A DNA stretch of 33,995 nucleotides from Candidatus Thorarchaeota archaeon (GTDB lineage: Archaea > Asgardarchaeota > Thorarchaeia > Thorarchaeales > Thorarchaeaceae). The position numbers were made by a program, and so were the translations under genes. The stretch is from positions 1-33,995 of the forward strand of contig JAOUFI010000021.1 in assembly GCA_029858305.1 (NCBI GenBank), written 5' to 3'. Each line of letters starts with the position of its first letter. Position 1 is the first letter of the stretch. This document shows, piece after piece, positions 1-10,095 of the stretch. Below the pieces are notes generated by a model. The model was not told where the DNA came from and ran no database searches. It worked only from the letters and a program-made list of their open reading frames with translations.

Positions 1-319
1 TTTCTATAGACAAGGAGTCTATAGTTGTCTGAAGGTTAGAGCCTGTCCATCCATCATCCAAGGATATCGTGCGAATACCTGATGTCGAGGCATCAATTTG
101 GAGACTTCCTCCATATCGATCGGTTGCTATACCTGATAGTGAGACAGGAAGGGCAGGTCCAGTTCCATAGTAGGAGTCTGCGCTAGTCGTATACCTAGGA
201 TTCATATCAGGGTATCCCGAAAAACCATCATTGCTAGGCAATTTTGCATCATTATTGCTTAGAACTGGAAATGTGAAAATCACAATAAGAACTATACATA
301 TCGCAAATCTATGCCTCAT
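1..319 (-). CDS. Secreted/surface protein, N-terminal 106 residues (truncated by window edge)
   Basis: An open frame runs from ATG at 319 to the window edge without a stop. The first ~22 residues form a signal peptide: MRHR, then a hydrophobic stretch (IVLIVIF), then a polar region starting at SNNDA. The rest is Ser/Thr/Gly/Asp-rich, as in archaeal surface proteins. A strong ribosome site (AGGAGG, plus-strand CCTCCT at 330-335) sits 10 nt upstream, which fixes the start. The mature N-terminus contains YYGTGPALPVSLSG, closely matching YTGIGSALTVSLSG in the giant protein encoded divergently next door, so the two probably share an N-terminal module. Function is not recognised. Most of the protein lies outside the window. 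Confidence 0.75.
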   Translation of the reverse strand, partial: MRHRFAICIVLIVIFTFPVLSNNDAKLPSNDGFSGYPDMNPRYTTSADSYYGTGPALPVSLSGIATDRYGGSLQIDASTSGIRTISLDDGWTGSNLQTTIDSLSIE

Positions 320-673
320 GATTGGCTTGCCTCCTATTAGCAGGTACGCTTGCGTGCATACGTGATTCAGGATGTTATGACTCTTTATCGCGTGTATATA
401 ACAATTCATAGCGCTTATACTCATTCGCTGGATTGGAGATATGGTCCTTTTTTCGCAATCATGTTTCAATACTTCATGTATTTCGAATCGACAGTCTAGC
501 CACGATAGGAATTTCGATAAAAGTGCGAAAAAAAGACCTGTTTGACGAATCTGGGAAACTGTTTGAACACCATGAATTGATATATTCCTTACCAATTTTA
601 GGAGTAACTCCGATTGTTAACTACAGTCATATTCAAATTTGACGAATCGGATATAGAAATGGGTGCTATTACA
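320..673. promoter_or_regulatory. Divergent promoter region between two surface-protein genes
   Basis: This 354-bp gap holds no convincing gene. A TATA-like TATATA at 395-400, read on the minus strand, suits the secreted-protein gene starting at 319. A TATA-like GATATATT near 579-586 suits the plus-strand giant gene. An 11-nt direct repeat TTTGACGAATC occurs at 541-551 and 638-648, flanking the plus-strand box, and could be a regulator site. A 69-codon frame at 433-642 overlaps the next gene's region, lacks a ribosome site and was not accepted. Confidence 0.4.
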
Positions 674-3600
674 ATGAGGAGAAGAAACTTAGTTCCACTA
701 GTCCTGATTACATTCTTCATACTATCTTTAGCGAATCCTTCTGGGTATGATAATGCTTCAAGTATATCACCAACTAATCTGGATTTCTCGGATACAGGTT
801 TCCTCGCTGATGGAGCACCACCCTATACCGGTATCGGATCTGCACTGACGGTATCATTATCCGGTACCTTCGTGAACTCATCACCTTGGACTCAAACAAG
901 CGCAACATTATCTGCACAGCTCACTTTTGGTACATCATTCTCTGCGACCAACGCTAGTACAGTCACATGGACTGCATATGTTCTCGTTTCGCCTCCTGCA
1001 CAAGTTAACACTCTGAGTTTCTCTGTTACATTTCCTGTCACTGATTGGAGAATAGTGTCTGTGACTGACCCTCTGGGTATTATTCAAGCAAATCCAGCTG
1101 ATTGGTATACTGACTATAATCAAGTCATTGTTCGGTCCTCTGCTGTTGACACGCATGGTCTCTGGAAGCTGACATTCGTATCTGCGAACTACCTTAGTGA
1201 TCTCGAGCTGGGACCCTCTGGCGGCCCATATTCTGCAACGGCAACATTTGATACAGGATATACAATGAGATTCATCACCTCAAGTCCTTGGATTACCGGA
1301 GCCTCCGCCGAGTTTGACCTTCTTGATCCCACAGGATCTGTGTGGTATTCTTCAAGCACCACAACATCTGGACCTACAACTCATATGCTTCCCTCTTTCA
1401 GGTACAGCAAGGTCATCACAATTCATAATGAGTATGTGACTGGTGATTTCACAGGATTCCCTGTTTTAATTGATATTCTTGATGCCGACCTTCACACAAA
1501 GGTTCAGTCAGATGGAGATGATATAACCTTCTATTCTGGTGGTGCCATCGTTCCTCATGAGATTGAGCTTTTCAAGCAGAACTATGACTCAACATACGCT
1601 CATCTCGTGGCTTGGGTGAAAGTCAATCTAGCCAATTTCGCAGATGTAGACATCACAATGTATTATGGAAATCCAGTCGTTGGTTCACAGCAGAATCCTG
1701 CTGCTGTCTGGACCTCCAACTATGCTGCTGTTTGGCATCTCAGCGAGCAAGCGACAAATGGACAGACATCAACCGACTTCTCTGACTCAACAGGACATGG
1801 CTACTATGGAGATCAAGTAGGAAATTCAAATACGACTGGCATCTTTGGAACTGGACAGTATTTCGATGGTTCTGACACCATCAATGTTGCATCAGCTCGA
1901 GGACTTAATCCATTTGGGAGTGCGACCATCTCTGGTTGGTTCAAGTTGAATTCTCCAATCAGTGATGTCGTTGGTACCACTCAGGTCATTCTCACCAAGG
2001 CTATTGATGTAGATACAGACATACATGTACTAATTACTGGAAGTGATTGGACTCAAACTTATGTCCCTAAGGGAAAACTCGTATTCAAGATGGAGAAGAG
2101 CGGATTAGGGGCAAAATATGTCTGGTCATCGACAACCAGCTGGTCTGCAGGTAATTGGTATTTCTTTGCCTGTACTTTGAATGTAAATGATCAGTCGCTG
2201 AATAGGGTCTTTGTTAATGGGGTTGAGGAATATGGAGGTGCATATGGTAGTTCAACTGGAAATCTTGTATTTAATGCTCCTTGGAAGATTGGAGGAGGAT
2301 TTGTGGAGTATGTGCCTGGTCAGCAGGGTTGGTTCCAAGGAGTTATTGATGAAGTTCGGGTTGCTACTACACTCAAATCACCTCAATGGATTCAGACAGA
2401 GTGGTTGATGTACCAATCATCCTCGAGTTTCCGTACAATTGCTTCACCTTCTACTCAGACTTCTCCTGAGATGTACATAGAGAAATTAGTTGATGCTGAT
2501 TTTCCAGCAGGGCTCTGGACTGTTTCAACTCATTATAATGATTCTGGAAGTACAGTCAATTATAGAGTTGGAGAATATCAACGTAACTTCATTATTAGAC
2601 GAGCCTCAACTCTAGAGATTGATTCTCCAAGCGATGCCGCTGCTGGTCTAGAAGAGCTGACTGTCGGTGATTTACTCTATCTTGTGGTTGACCTCTCTGA
2701 CACTGGTACTGGTGCTCCTATCACTGAAGCGACAGTATCAATGAATTGGACAGTTGCTGGTTCAGCAACGACCGTATATTTTGAAGATCTTGGCGACGGA
2801 AGATACTCTATTGCCAGAAACACTTCAGAATTGAGTGACAGAACTCGATGGCTGATAAACATCGACTCATCTCACCAATATTATTTCGATGACTCAACCT
2901 CGTTCAATCTTGATCTCTTCCATCCAACTCAGCTTACTTATGAATGGGTATCGACTACTCCTGTTGGTTTTGATTTCACTGCAACGCTTGTCTACCGTGA
3001 TACATGGGATGGATCATTAATCTCTGGGGCTACGATTACCTTTGATGATGGTTCTCCAGTTACAACAATACCTTGGGGTGTAGGTCGCTATAACATCTCT
3101 ATTCCAACTGGAGCTCTCTCAAAGGGGCTTTATTATTACACCTTCAATGCAACTAATAATGCTGCCCTCTATGAAGTTGCTTCTGTTGAGGTTTCATTCC
3201 AATTGCGAGCTCATTATACTGCAGTTTCAGTATCTGGAAACCTGATTACTCCTTACGGAGATGATACAATAGTCAACATTGTTCTTATTGATCTTGATAC
3301 TAGAGAAACACTAGATGCTTCTGTAGTGGATTCATTATCCTTTGCTTCAATAGAAGGAACGCAGTCTGAGCTAAGTGTTTTCAATCTGGTTGGAATGACT
3401 CTAGATACAAACACTTGGGTTGTTGGATTGCACTCGGTAAATCTTACAGTTCTCATGTCTGATACTGATTATGATGCTCCAGATATCTACACATTTGATG
3501 TTGCTATTAGGAATCACTTGACCTCAGCTAATGTCGTTGGAAATCTTACGACAGCATTTGGAGCTAATACTACTCTAACTGTGTCTCTCACAGATTTGGA

Positions 3601-6600
3601 TGGAGGGGTAATAGTCATCGGAGCTGTCAGTTCGTTCACGTTCTCATCTTCTCAACCACCAATCCAGATTTACAATAATCCAAGCAGTTTCACGATTATT
3701 CTGGATACAGATAACTGGCCTGTATCAACCATTATTGTGACCCTGGCTGTTGACCTATCTGGTAACTATGATGATCCAGCGAATTATATATTCTCAATAA
3801 CCATCAGAAAGCTTCAGACGACGCTCTATAACGCGCCTAATGATCTCGTGTTCACTCAAGGATCTGATTTCACGGTTGATGTTCATTTCAATGTTAGCGA
3901 ATCTGGAACTTACTATGGATGGCCTATTAATGGAGAATCAGGACAGTTTGTAGTAACGAGTAGTCTTACTCTGAGTGGAACTACAGTATCCCCTCTCGGG
4001 AATGGCATGTACAGTATTATGATTCCATGGAGTAATTTTGATGGTCAAGGAACTGACTTCACAATCAATGTCATTGTCACTCCTGGCAGCAGTCTATATG
4101 CTTCAGCTGGCTGTGTAATCTCATTCAGGTATCGTGCAATCATCAGTGACCTAACTGCAAATCTCTACACGATTTCAACGCCATACAACAAGGATGTTAC
4201 TCTTCATCTTTACTATACTGATCGTGATAGTGGAACAGGAATCACTACCGCTACATTTTCCGTAAATCCTGATATTCTGATTTCTGCAATTCATGTATCA
4301 AATGGTGACTATCTTGTAACTCTGGACTCATCTTCACTAGCTATTGGTTCTCACGAAATCAACCTTACAGCAAGTGCATCGGTCTATGAAGATAGGTGGG
4401 TTATAATTACAATTATTGTCACTCAGATTCATACTGATGCTGAGCCTTCAACAATTCGCCTGGAGATACCCTCAGGAAATACTAAGATCTTCACGATTGC
4501 CTGGACCGATCTTGATAACTCCCTTCCAATTCAAACAACAATCGGAAATATTGCAAACAATTGGAATGGGACAGCACCCTCAATCGTATGGACCGGAACT
4601 CAGTATCAAATTACATTTGTGACTACAACTTCTGATGCACTAGGCATTTACCTTCTCTGGTTCAACTTTACCAAAGGTGCGGAGTATCAACCAGGATATT
4701 GTGAGATTCAGATTGAAATTCGGAGTCATGATACGATTCTTACAGCAGAGACTCCTCCACCAACAGCTTACAATTCAATCATCAATATCACGGTCTTTTA
4801 TTACGATTTCGATAATAAGGTTGGCATCAAAAATGCACTCGTAGATTTCTATGTTGAAAATGCGACAGGTGTTGTAAGTTCAAGCTATGCGTACAACCTG
4901 ATTTTAGGGGATGGATTCTACACAATCTCTATCCCTGCCTCCCAATTCGGTTTGGGCCCTCAGACATTCACTATCTATGTGGAATGGATTGGAGTCATAC
5001 AACAATATGAAAACAACGTTGCTGTCGTTTCTACCAACATCATCGGTGTTGACTGTCTCTTGATTTTAGTTACTGCGTCAGATCCTTCATCATATCTTGA
5101 GATTATGATCTACGAATTCCTTTACAGTGAGAAGGATAGCGGTATTGGAATCACAAATTCATTTGACCAGGGATATGGTACTGGTCATGTCGATATCTCT
5201 GTAGTATTTGATGTTCCCTTTGATATGGGTAAGGTGACAATCACCGAAGTCGATCCAGTAACAAATCCTGGACTCTATAGAATTGAGATAGACACCACAG
5301 GATTCGGAGATATTGGCCAGTTTACTATGACTATAACTATCGATTGGACTGGAACCGAACCATTCTATTCAACTCTCGAAGACTCTGTTTCTGTGTGGGT
5401 GCTTTCACGAGCTACTCTTCTTCTCATCAATCCTCCATCACCAGAGAGCTATGGAGAAATTGCAAGCTTTTCATTCCGTTGGGAAGATACAGGTCTTGGC
5501 ACAGACATTCTAGATTCGACAGAACTGAATATCTCAATGGATATTACATTCATCTATGTTCACAACGCTGGACTATTCACAATTACATTCGACACAAGTC
5601 AATTTGGTAGCATTGGAGTCCATGTTATAACTCTGAATGTCACATGGGCTGGCGAACCATTTTATAGCAATAAGACGAACCGCTTGGTTTCCATCAATGT
5701 TCTAGCCAGACAAACTGTTCTTGATTATCCAACTCCCGATCCTACTTTCTATGGTGATAATGTAACTATAACAGTAACTTGGACTGATGTGACCAATGGT
5801 GGCAGCAATGGCATTTTGGGAGCAACGATTACTGTTACTGATAACTATGGCGTAATTAATCCAAGTCTATACGACGTGAGAGAATATGCTGGAGGAGTAT
5901 ATGAGATTGAGTTTAGTACCTCACGATATGCTTCTACAGGGCTATGGAATATTTCTGTTCAAGTCCATGTTCCTGTAAGTTATATTGCTGATAGGCAGAT
6001 AGCAAGAAACCTTGATCTCCGTGAACGTAGAACAATCCTCTCCTATGAGGCAGTTGGCAAGATTGCATATGGTAATCCAATTGAATTCATTTTATACTAC
6101 GAGGATTTGTATACAACTGCCATCATAGGAAATGGAACAGGAGCTGCGACTCTAGAGATTCTTACTGCCGGTAGTTGGAGTTTCACAAGTACATGGAATG
6201 CAACTAATTCAAGATATGATGTTGTAATTTACTCCTATCCCGCATACAGTATTGGAGTGCCTTTCAATGTAATTTTCAGAATGAGTTATTCCAATATCAT
6301 ACCCTTCTATGCAGATGATGACCTGACAGCGTCCTTCGAATTACGAGAACGACTCTCACTGCTGTCCCTCGAAGTCGCACCTAGTCCTACACCGTACTTG
6401 GATTATTCAGTATTTCAAGTTCAATTCCTTGATGTAGATAGTGACTCAGGTATAGCCGCTGATGATATTCAGGTGTACTTTGGTGCAACACCTTTGGCAT
6501 ATGGGTCTGAGGGCTATCAATATTCTTCATTGAGTAGTGGTCTTTACGAGATTTCTGTAAACTCTACTATATTTGGATCATTAGGTCAATTCTCAGTTAC

Positions 6601-9600
6601 GGTCTATGCCTATTGGTCTTCTGGGGCGCCTTATCATGGTGATGCGAATACACCTGTGAAAATTCGTGTGACAACTCGGGACACCATTGTCGATATCACT
6701 ACTCCGCCTCCTCAGACACCATTCCTTGATAATGTGATTTTTGCCTTTGAATACGTTGATCTCTTTAGTGGAAATGCCATAACATCGATTCTTGCCACAG
6801 ATATCTCCCTGTATAAGAATGGTACACTTGTTAGTTCAGGAGATTACACATTGACACCCTCGGGATCTGAATTCATACTCACAGTGGACTCTGAAATCCT
6901 TGGTTCAACACTGGGTAGATATAACCTAACAATTGTTGTTAATTGGAATGAACTCACTAGTCCTTTTTATGTGGATGCTCCAGCTACGATATGGGCATCA
7001 GTAACCACAAGAACTCTCAGTTTTGCACTTGATCCCTTTGACAAAACTCGATATGGTGACCTTTTCAACATCACCTTTATACTCTCAGACATGGCCAATG
7101 CAGCCCTTGTTGATGGTGCTGTGATATCATTCTCGTGTCAAACAGTGATTCTAAATTCCTCAGATTACAGCATCACTAAAGTGGGTGATGGAAGTGGAGA
7201 GTATATAGTTCGTGTCAACACACTTGCTCTTTTACAGCCTGGAACATACAAGTTCAATCTTAACATTGGATGGAACTCTGCAACAGCTCCGTATTATAGA
7301 CCCATGAATCCTATAGTATTGACCGGAGTAGTAAGCAACATTGCAACAGAACTGATTCCTCTCTCAGACCAAGTTACAGTTGGTTGGAAAGAAAATGCCT
7401 CAATCACTCTGGACTATCGGAATTTGCTCTGGATGAATCTGACCTCTGGTGCCACGGTTACGTGGACATGGCTCTATGGGGTTGGTGAGTTGGGTGAAAT
7501 TGCGTTCAAAGGAAATTATACTGGTGTAATTAGCACCTCATTAGCCAATGCTGGAACATATATTATAACAATTGTAGCATCAAAAGATTATTTCGAGACC
7601 GCGCGTGCTTACATTACTCTCGTTATTCAGCCTATACCCTCAAAGATATCTCCAATCAATCCTCCATCAGGTTCAATCGCAATACCTAGAGGGAGCAGCC
7701 TTAGTATTACTATCTACTTGGAAGATGTCAATAATATTCTACCAATTCCTGACACCTACAAGGTTTCACTGATAGCTATATTTGTAGAGCAAGTATTCAA
7801 CTTTACTTATAACGGTACTCCGGGATATTATACTACAATACTCCCAGCAAATGGTCCCACAATACAGTCTCAAGGTACATACTCGTTGCTGATTCAAGCA
7901 CGTTTCGATAACTTCGCACCTAGTTCGTTCATTTTCAATATTGAACTGCAGGCATCCAGAACTGAAATTCTGTTATCTGGCGATACAAGTGAGGATATGT
8001 CTGTAACCTATTCTAAAACTGTCACTTTCACAGCAAATCTGACAAAACCGGATTTCGGTGGGGAGCTCTTTGCCAATGCAACTTTGAGATGGATTATAGA
8101 TGCACGAGGCTGGAGTGGCTATTTCGAACCCAATGGTGATGGAACCTTCTATGCTGAATTGGATACTACTTCACTTGGTTTTGGCATTTGGCCAGTCCGA
8201 ATTCAAGCCAATGTGTGGGCTAATTCATCTGAATTCACTGACTCGTCTGCACAACTGACTCTTACTATCACTAGGATACAGACTGATGTGATTCGCCCGA
8301 CGGGTCTCGATGTTGCCTGGGGCTGGAAGGGCAACCTCACATTCATCTATAATGGAACTTTCGGTCCAATCGAAGGTGCATTAGTTGAGGATCCCCGTGG
8401 TGGAATATTGACTGGTATGCTCTATGAATTGCCTGGTGGTGTGTATATGGTCGAAGTTGATACAACTCTAGCTAGTCCAGGCATTTTCACCGTCACAATG
8501 TTATTCCAAAAGGAGAATTATCAAGATGCTCCTGTTGGAATACAGTTCATTGTTCGCCCTGCAGATACTGAAATCTTTGTCAGCTCGGTGAGTTATACGC
8601 CCACGTATGAACAAGTCCTTGAGGATCTTAGGAACCTGCAAATTCCCCTTGGCGACATTGTCACAATCGAATTCTACTACAATGATACTGATACAGGCAA
8701 CGAATTTGTAGGTGGGCTTGCGGGAGCGTTGAGTACCGAGAACAGCTATCTGAGAGGAATCTCTATAGAGAGCTCTCTCAATATCACCGTCTTGGATCTT
8801 GGAGGTGGACTTTACAGAGTCATCTTTGATACTACAGATGTAGACATTGACGCTATTGTTTCCTCCGAACCTTACAGATTATACATTGAGATGAGTCTCG
8901 CCAATAGGACGAATGCTGAGATTCTATTCCGAATTACTGTCATTGATATCCCAACGAGGCTGTCTATCCTCAACGAACAGCCAATCTGGAATCTTGTTAA
9001 TGGAGAATCTCTCACAATCGTGCTCCAATATTGGGATACCTGGCATAATATAGGAATTGAAGGAGTTCATTTCTCTGTAAATGCAAGTAGAGGAGCTCCC
9101 TTTACAGTTTCAATGCAAGAGGACATCATACCTGGACAATATCTTGTAGTCGTTAGTGCAACTGGTATTAAACTCACACCTGGATCCGGTTCAATTACAG
9201 TTATGATTGGCGATGGAGTATACACAATTGGCGAACATGCACTAATCGTTGAAGTTCTTCAAAATGACTTCGATATAATAATGACCAATGCAATAACATT
9301 CGGTCTGCCAATTGGATTAGTTGTCTTATTACTTGGATTTGCGTATGTTCGTGTCTGGAGTGTTCCCAAACGACTGCGTCAGATTAATGCACAAATCAAT
9401 TCAGTTCGCAAAGGAAAGATACCAAAACCTGTTGTTGAGGCGAAGAATCGACAAGAGCTTATTGCTGACCTATTCAATGATACTTACGCGAAAGTTGGGA
9501 TCGTCAGAACACCTGACGATATGCCAGAAGAGTCGGTTCCTGTTCAAGTACCCGAATTGGGTGAGCTACTAATACAGCTCGCTATACTGACCAATCTAAA

Positions 9601-10093
9601 CGCTCAGGAACTCGATGACTTCAAGGCTGATATCTCAAAGATGAAGATGAGTGAGCAGGCTGCCTTTGTGAAAGAGGTCATCATGCAAGAGGCTATTCGT
9701 ACCGCGCGCAGAGACCACAAGAGTGTGGAATTGGTTATTGCTGAGGTTCAAGCTGATGCAGTTAGACGTGTTGCTGGAGGAGTTGAGGACCTTATCAAGG
9801 AAGAAAAAGAGGTCGAACCAGAGGCGGAACGTGTGATTCTTCCATCTGCAAAGGAACCAGTTACTCCTCGACCAGGCACTAGATTCGAAGAACCTGAAGC
9901 TCCCAAGGATGAGGAAGCCGAAATACCAAGTGACCGTCTAAGTCCATTTGAGATTGAGGAGCTGAAGAAAAACCTGGAAACGAGGGGTATTCCTCCCCAC
10001 GAGATTGATACAATCTTGAAACAGGCTCGGCAGCTGCCACGTGACTTGGTAGAAGAACTAATACGAAGCCTTGAGAAGAAGCGAGAGTCATAG
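674..10093 (+). CDS. Giant cell-surface protein: signal peptide, DUF2341, LamG-like domain, ~21 Ig-like repeats, membrane anchor, cytosolic tail
   Basis: ATG at 674 was chosen because a basic-hydrophobic signal peptide (MRRRNLVPLVLITFFIL) begins there and GGGTG lies 8 nt upstream. The frame itself extends back to 614. The protein is 3,139 residues. DUF2341 spans ~257-334 (FPVLIDI ... DITMYYGNP). A LamG/concanavalin-like domain spans ~350-577 (AVWHLSE, GQYFDGSD, IDEVRVA). About 21 Ig-like repeats span 645-2863. A single membrane helix lies at ~2873-2893, followed by a basic stop-transfer segment. The last ~245 residues are cytosolic, charged and helical, ending in a compact segment (EIEELKKNLETRGIPPHEID and onward). 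Many N-x-S/T sites fit an N-glycosylated outer face. The likely role is adhesion, surface structure or signalling across the membrane; the tail argues against a purely passive coat. The fold assignment is firm; ligand and function are unknown. Confidence 0.88.
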   Translation: MRRRNLVPLVLITFFILSLANPSGYDNASSISPTNLDFSDTGFLADGAPPYTGIGSALTVSLSGTFVNSSPWTQTSATLSAQLTFGTSFSATNASTVTWTAYVLVSPPAQVNTLSFSVTFPVTDWRIVSVTDPLGIIQANPADWYTDYNQVIVRSSAVDTHGLWKLTFVSANYLSDLELGPSGGPYSATATFDTGYTMRFITSSPWITGASAEFDLLDPTGSVWYSSSTTTSGPTTHMLPSFRYSKVITIHNEYVTGDFTGFPVLIDILDADLHTKVQSDGDDITFYSGGAIVPHEIELFKQNYDSTYAHLVAWVKVNLANFADVDITMYYGNPVVGSQQNPAAVWTSNYAAVWHLSEQATNGQTSTDFSDSTGHGYYGDQVGNSNTTGIFGTGQYFDGSDTINVASARGLNPFGSATISGWFKLNSPISDVVGTTQVILTKAIDVDTDIHVLITGSDWTQTYVPKGKLVFKMEKSGLGAKYVWSSTTSWSAGNWYFFACTLNVNDQSLNRVFVNGVEEYGGAYGSSTGNLVFNAPWKIGGGFVEYVPGQQGWFQGVIDEVRVATTLKSPQWIQTEWLMYQSSSSFRTIASPSTQTSPEMYIEKLVDADFPAGLWTVSTHYNDSGSTVNYRVGEYQRNFIIRRASTLEIDSPSDAAAGLEELTVGDLLYLVVDLSDTGTGAPITEATVSMNWTVAGSATTVYFEDLGDGRYSIARNTSELSDRTRWLINIDSSHQYYFDDSTSFNLDLFHPTQLTYEWVSTTPVGFDFTATLVYRDTWDGSLISGATITFDDGSPVTTIPWGVGRYNISIPTGALSKGLYYYTFNATNNAALYEVASVEVSFQLRAHYTAVSVSGNLITPYGDDTIVNIVLIDLDTRETLDASVVDSLSFASIEGTQSELSVFNLVGMTLDTNTWVVGLHSVNLTVLMSDTDYDAPDIYTFDVAIRNHLTSANVVGNLTTAFGANTTLTVSLTDLDGGVIVIGAVSSFTFSSSQPPIQIYNNPSSFTIILDTDNWPVSTIIVTLAVDLSGNYDDPANYIFSITIRKLQTTLYNAPNDLVFTQGSDFTVDVHFNVSESGTYYGWPINGESGQFVVTSSLTLSGTTVSPLGNGMYSIMIPWSNFDGQGTDFTINVIVTPGSSLYASAGCVISFRYRAIISDLTANLYTISTPYNKDVTLHLYYTDRDSGTGITTATFSVNPDILISAIHVSNGDYLVTLDSSSLAIGSHEINLTASASVYEDRWVIITIIVTQIHTDAEPSTIRLEIPSGNTKIFTIAWTDLDNSLPIQTTIGNIANNWNGTAPSIVWTGTQYQITFVTTTSDALGIYLLWFNFTKGAEYQPGYCEIQIEIRSHDTILTAETPPPTAYNSIINITVFYYDFDNKVGIKNALVDFYVENATGVVSSSYAYNLILGDGFYTISIPASQFGLGPQTFTIYVEWIGVIQQYENNVAVVSTNIIGVDCLLILVTASDPSSYLEIMIYEFLYSEKDSGIGITNSFDQGYGTGHVDISVVFDVPFDMGKVTITEVDPVTNPGLYRIEIDTTGFGDIGQFTMTITIDWTGTEPFYSTLEDSVSVWVLSRATLLLINPPSPESYGEIASFSFRWEDTGLGTDILDSTELNISMDITFIYVHNAGLFTITFDTSQFGSIGVHVITLNVTWAGEPFYSNKTNRLVSINVLARQTVLDYPTPDPTFYGDNVTITVTWTDVTNGGSNGILGATITVTDNYGVINPSLYDVREYAGGVYEIEFSTSRYASTGLWNISVQVHVPVSYIADRQIARNLDLRERRTILSYEAVGKIAYGNPIEFILYYEDLYTTAIIGNGTGAATLEILTAGSWSFTSTWNATNSRYDVVIYSYPAYSIGVPFNVIFRMSYSNIIPFYADDDLTASFELRERLSLLSLEVAPSPTPYLDYSVFQVQFLDVDSDSGIAADDIQVYFGATPLAYGSEGYQYSSLSSGLYEISVNSTIFGSLGQFSVTVYAYWSSGAPYHGDANTPVKIRVTTRDTIVDITTPPPQTPFLDNVIFAFEYVDLFSGNAITSILATDISLYKNGTLVSSGDYTLTPSGSEFILTVDSEILGSTLGRYNLTIVVNWNELTSPFYVDAPATIWASVTTRTLSFALDPFDKTRYGDLFNITFILSDMANAALVDGAVISFSCQTVILNSSDYSITKVGDGSGEYIVRVNTLALLQPGTYKFNLNIGWNSATAPYYRPMNPIVLTGVVSNIATELIPLSDQVTVGWKENASITLDYRNLLWMNLTSGATVTWTWLYGVGELGEIAFKGNYTGVISTSLANAGTYIITIVASKDYFETARAYITLVIQPIPSKISPINPPSGSIAIPRGSSLSITIYLEDVNNILPIPDTYKVSLIAIFVEQVFNFTYNGTPGYYTTILPANGPTIQSQGTYSLLIQARFDNFAPSSFIFNIELQASRTEILLSGDTSEDMSVTYSKTVTFTANLTKPDFGGELFANATLRWIIDARGWSGYFEPNGDGTFYAELDTTSLGFGIWPVRIQANVWANSSEFTDSSAQLTLTITRIQTDVIRPTGLDVAWGWKGNLTFIYNGTFGPIEGALVEDPRGGILTGMLYELPGGVYMVEVDTTLASPGIFTVTMLFQKENYQDAPVGIQFIVRPADTEIFVSSVSYTPTYEQVLEDLRNLQIPLGDIVTIEFYYNDTDTGNEFVGGLAGALSTENSYLRGISIESSLNITVLDLGGGLYRVIFDTTDVDIDAIVSSEPYRLYIEMSLANRTNAEILFRITVIDIPTRLSILNEQPIWNLVNGESLTIVLQYWDTWHNIGIEGVHFSVNASRGAPFTVSMQEDIIPGQYLVVVSATGIKLTPGSGSITVMIGDGVYTIGEHALIVEVLQNDFDIIMTNAITFGLPIGLVVLLLGFAYVRVWSVPKRLRQINAQINSVRKGKIPKPVVEAKNRQELIADLFNDTYAKVGIVRTPDDMPEESVPVQVPELGELLIQLAILTNLNAQELDDFKADISKMKMSEQAAFVKEVIMQEAIRTARRDHKSVELVIAEVQADAVRRVAGGVEDLIKEEKEVEPEAERVILPSAKEPVTPRPGTRFEEPEAPKDEEAEIPSDRLSPFEIEELKKNLETRGIPPHEIDTILKQARQLPRDLVEELIRSLEKKRES
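2606..9262 (+). repeat. About 21 tandem Ig-like protein repeats (~106 residues each) within the giant gene
   Basis: Residues 645-2863 divide into about 21 units of ~93-130 residues. Each begins with a short basic or polar linker plus a T-x-L/I strand (e.g. RATLLLI, RQTVLDY, RRTILSY, RDTIVDI). A YGD/YGN-like turn and a strand ending in a D-rich loop (WTDV, YEDL, FLDVD) follow. Next comes a G-x-Y-x-I/V strand, then a T-x-x-x-x-x-G strand leading to alternating hydrophobic residues. The repeats are divergent in DNA and protein, so this is an old expansion and not a recent microsatellite-like array. Units 8-15 are the most alike (PPP/PSP plus YG, then ITV-x-W). Confidence 0.8.
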
Positions 10094-10095
10094 CA

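Noticed and set aside
4..24. Hairpin CTATAGAC-AAGGA-GTCTATAG at the window start
   Set aside because: Lies within the open reading frame of the truncated secreted protein, so it is more likely incidental than a terminator; the flanking sequence is missing.
433..642. 69-codon frame upstream of the giant gene
   Set aside because: It starts with TTG without a ribosome site, overlaps the promoter and the 5' end of the large gene's frame, and has no recognisable domain.
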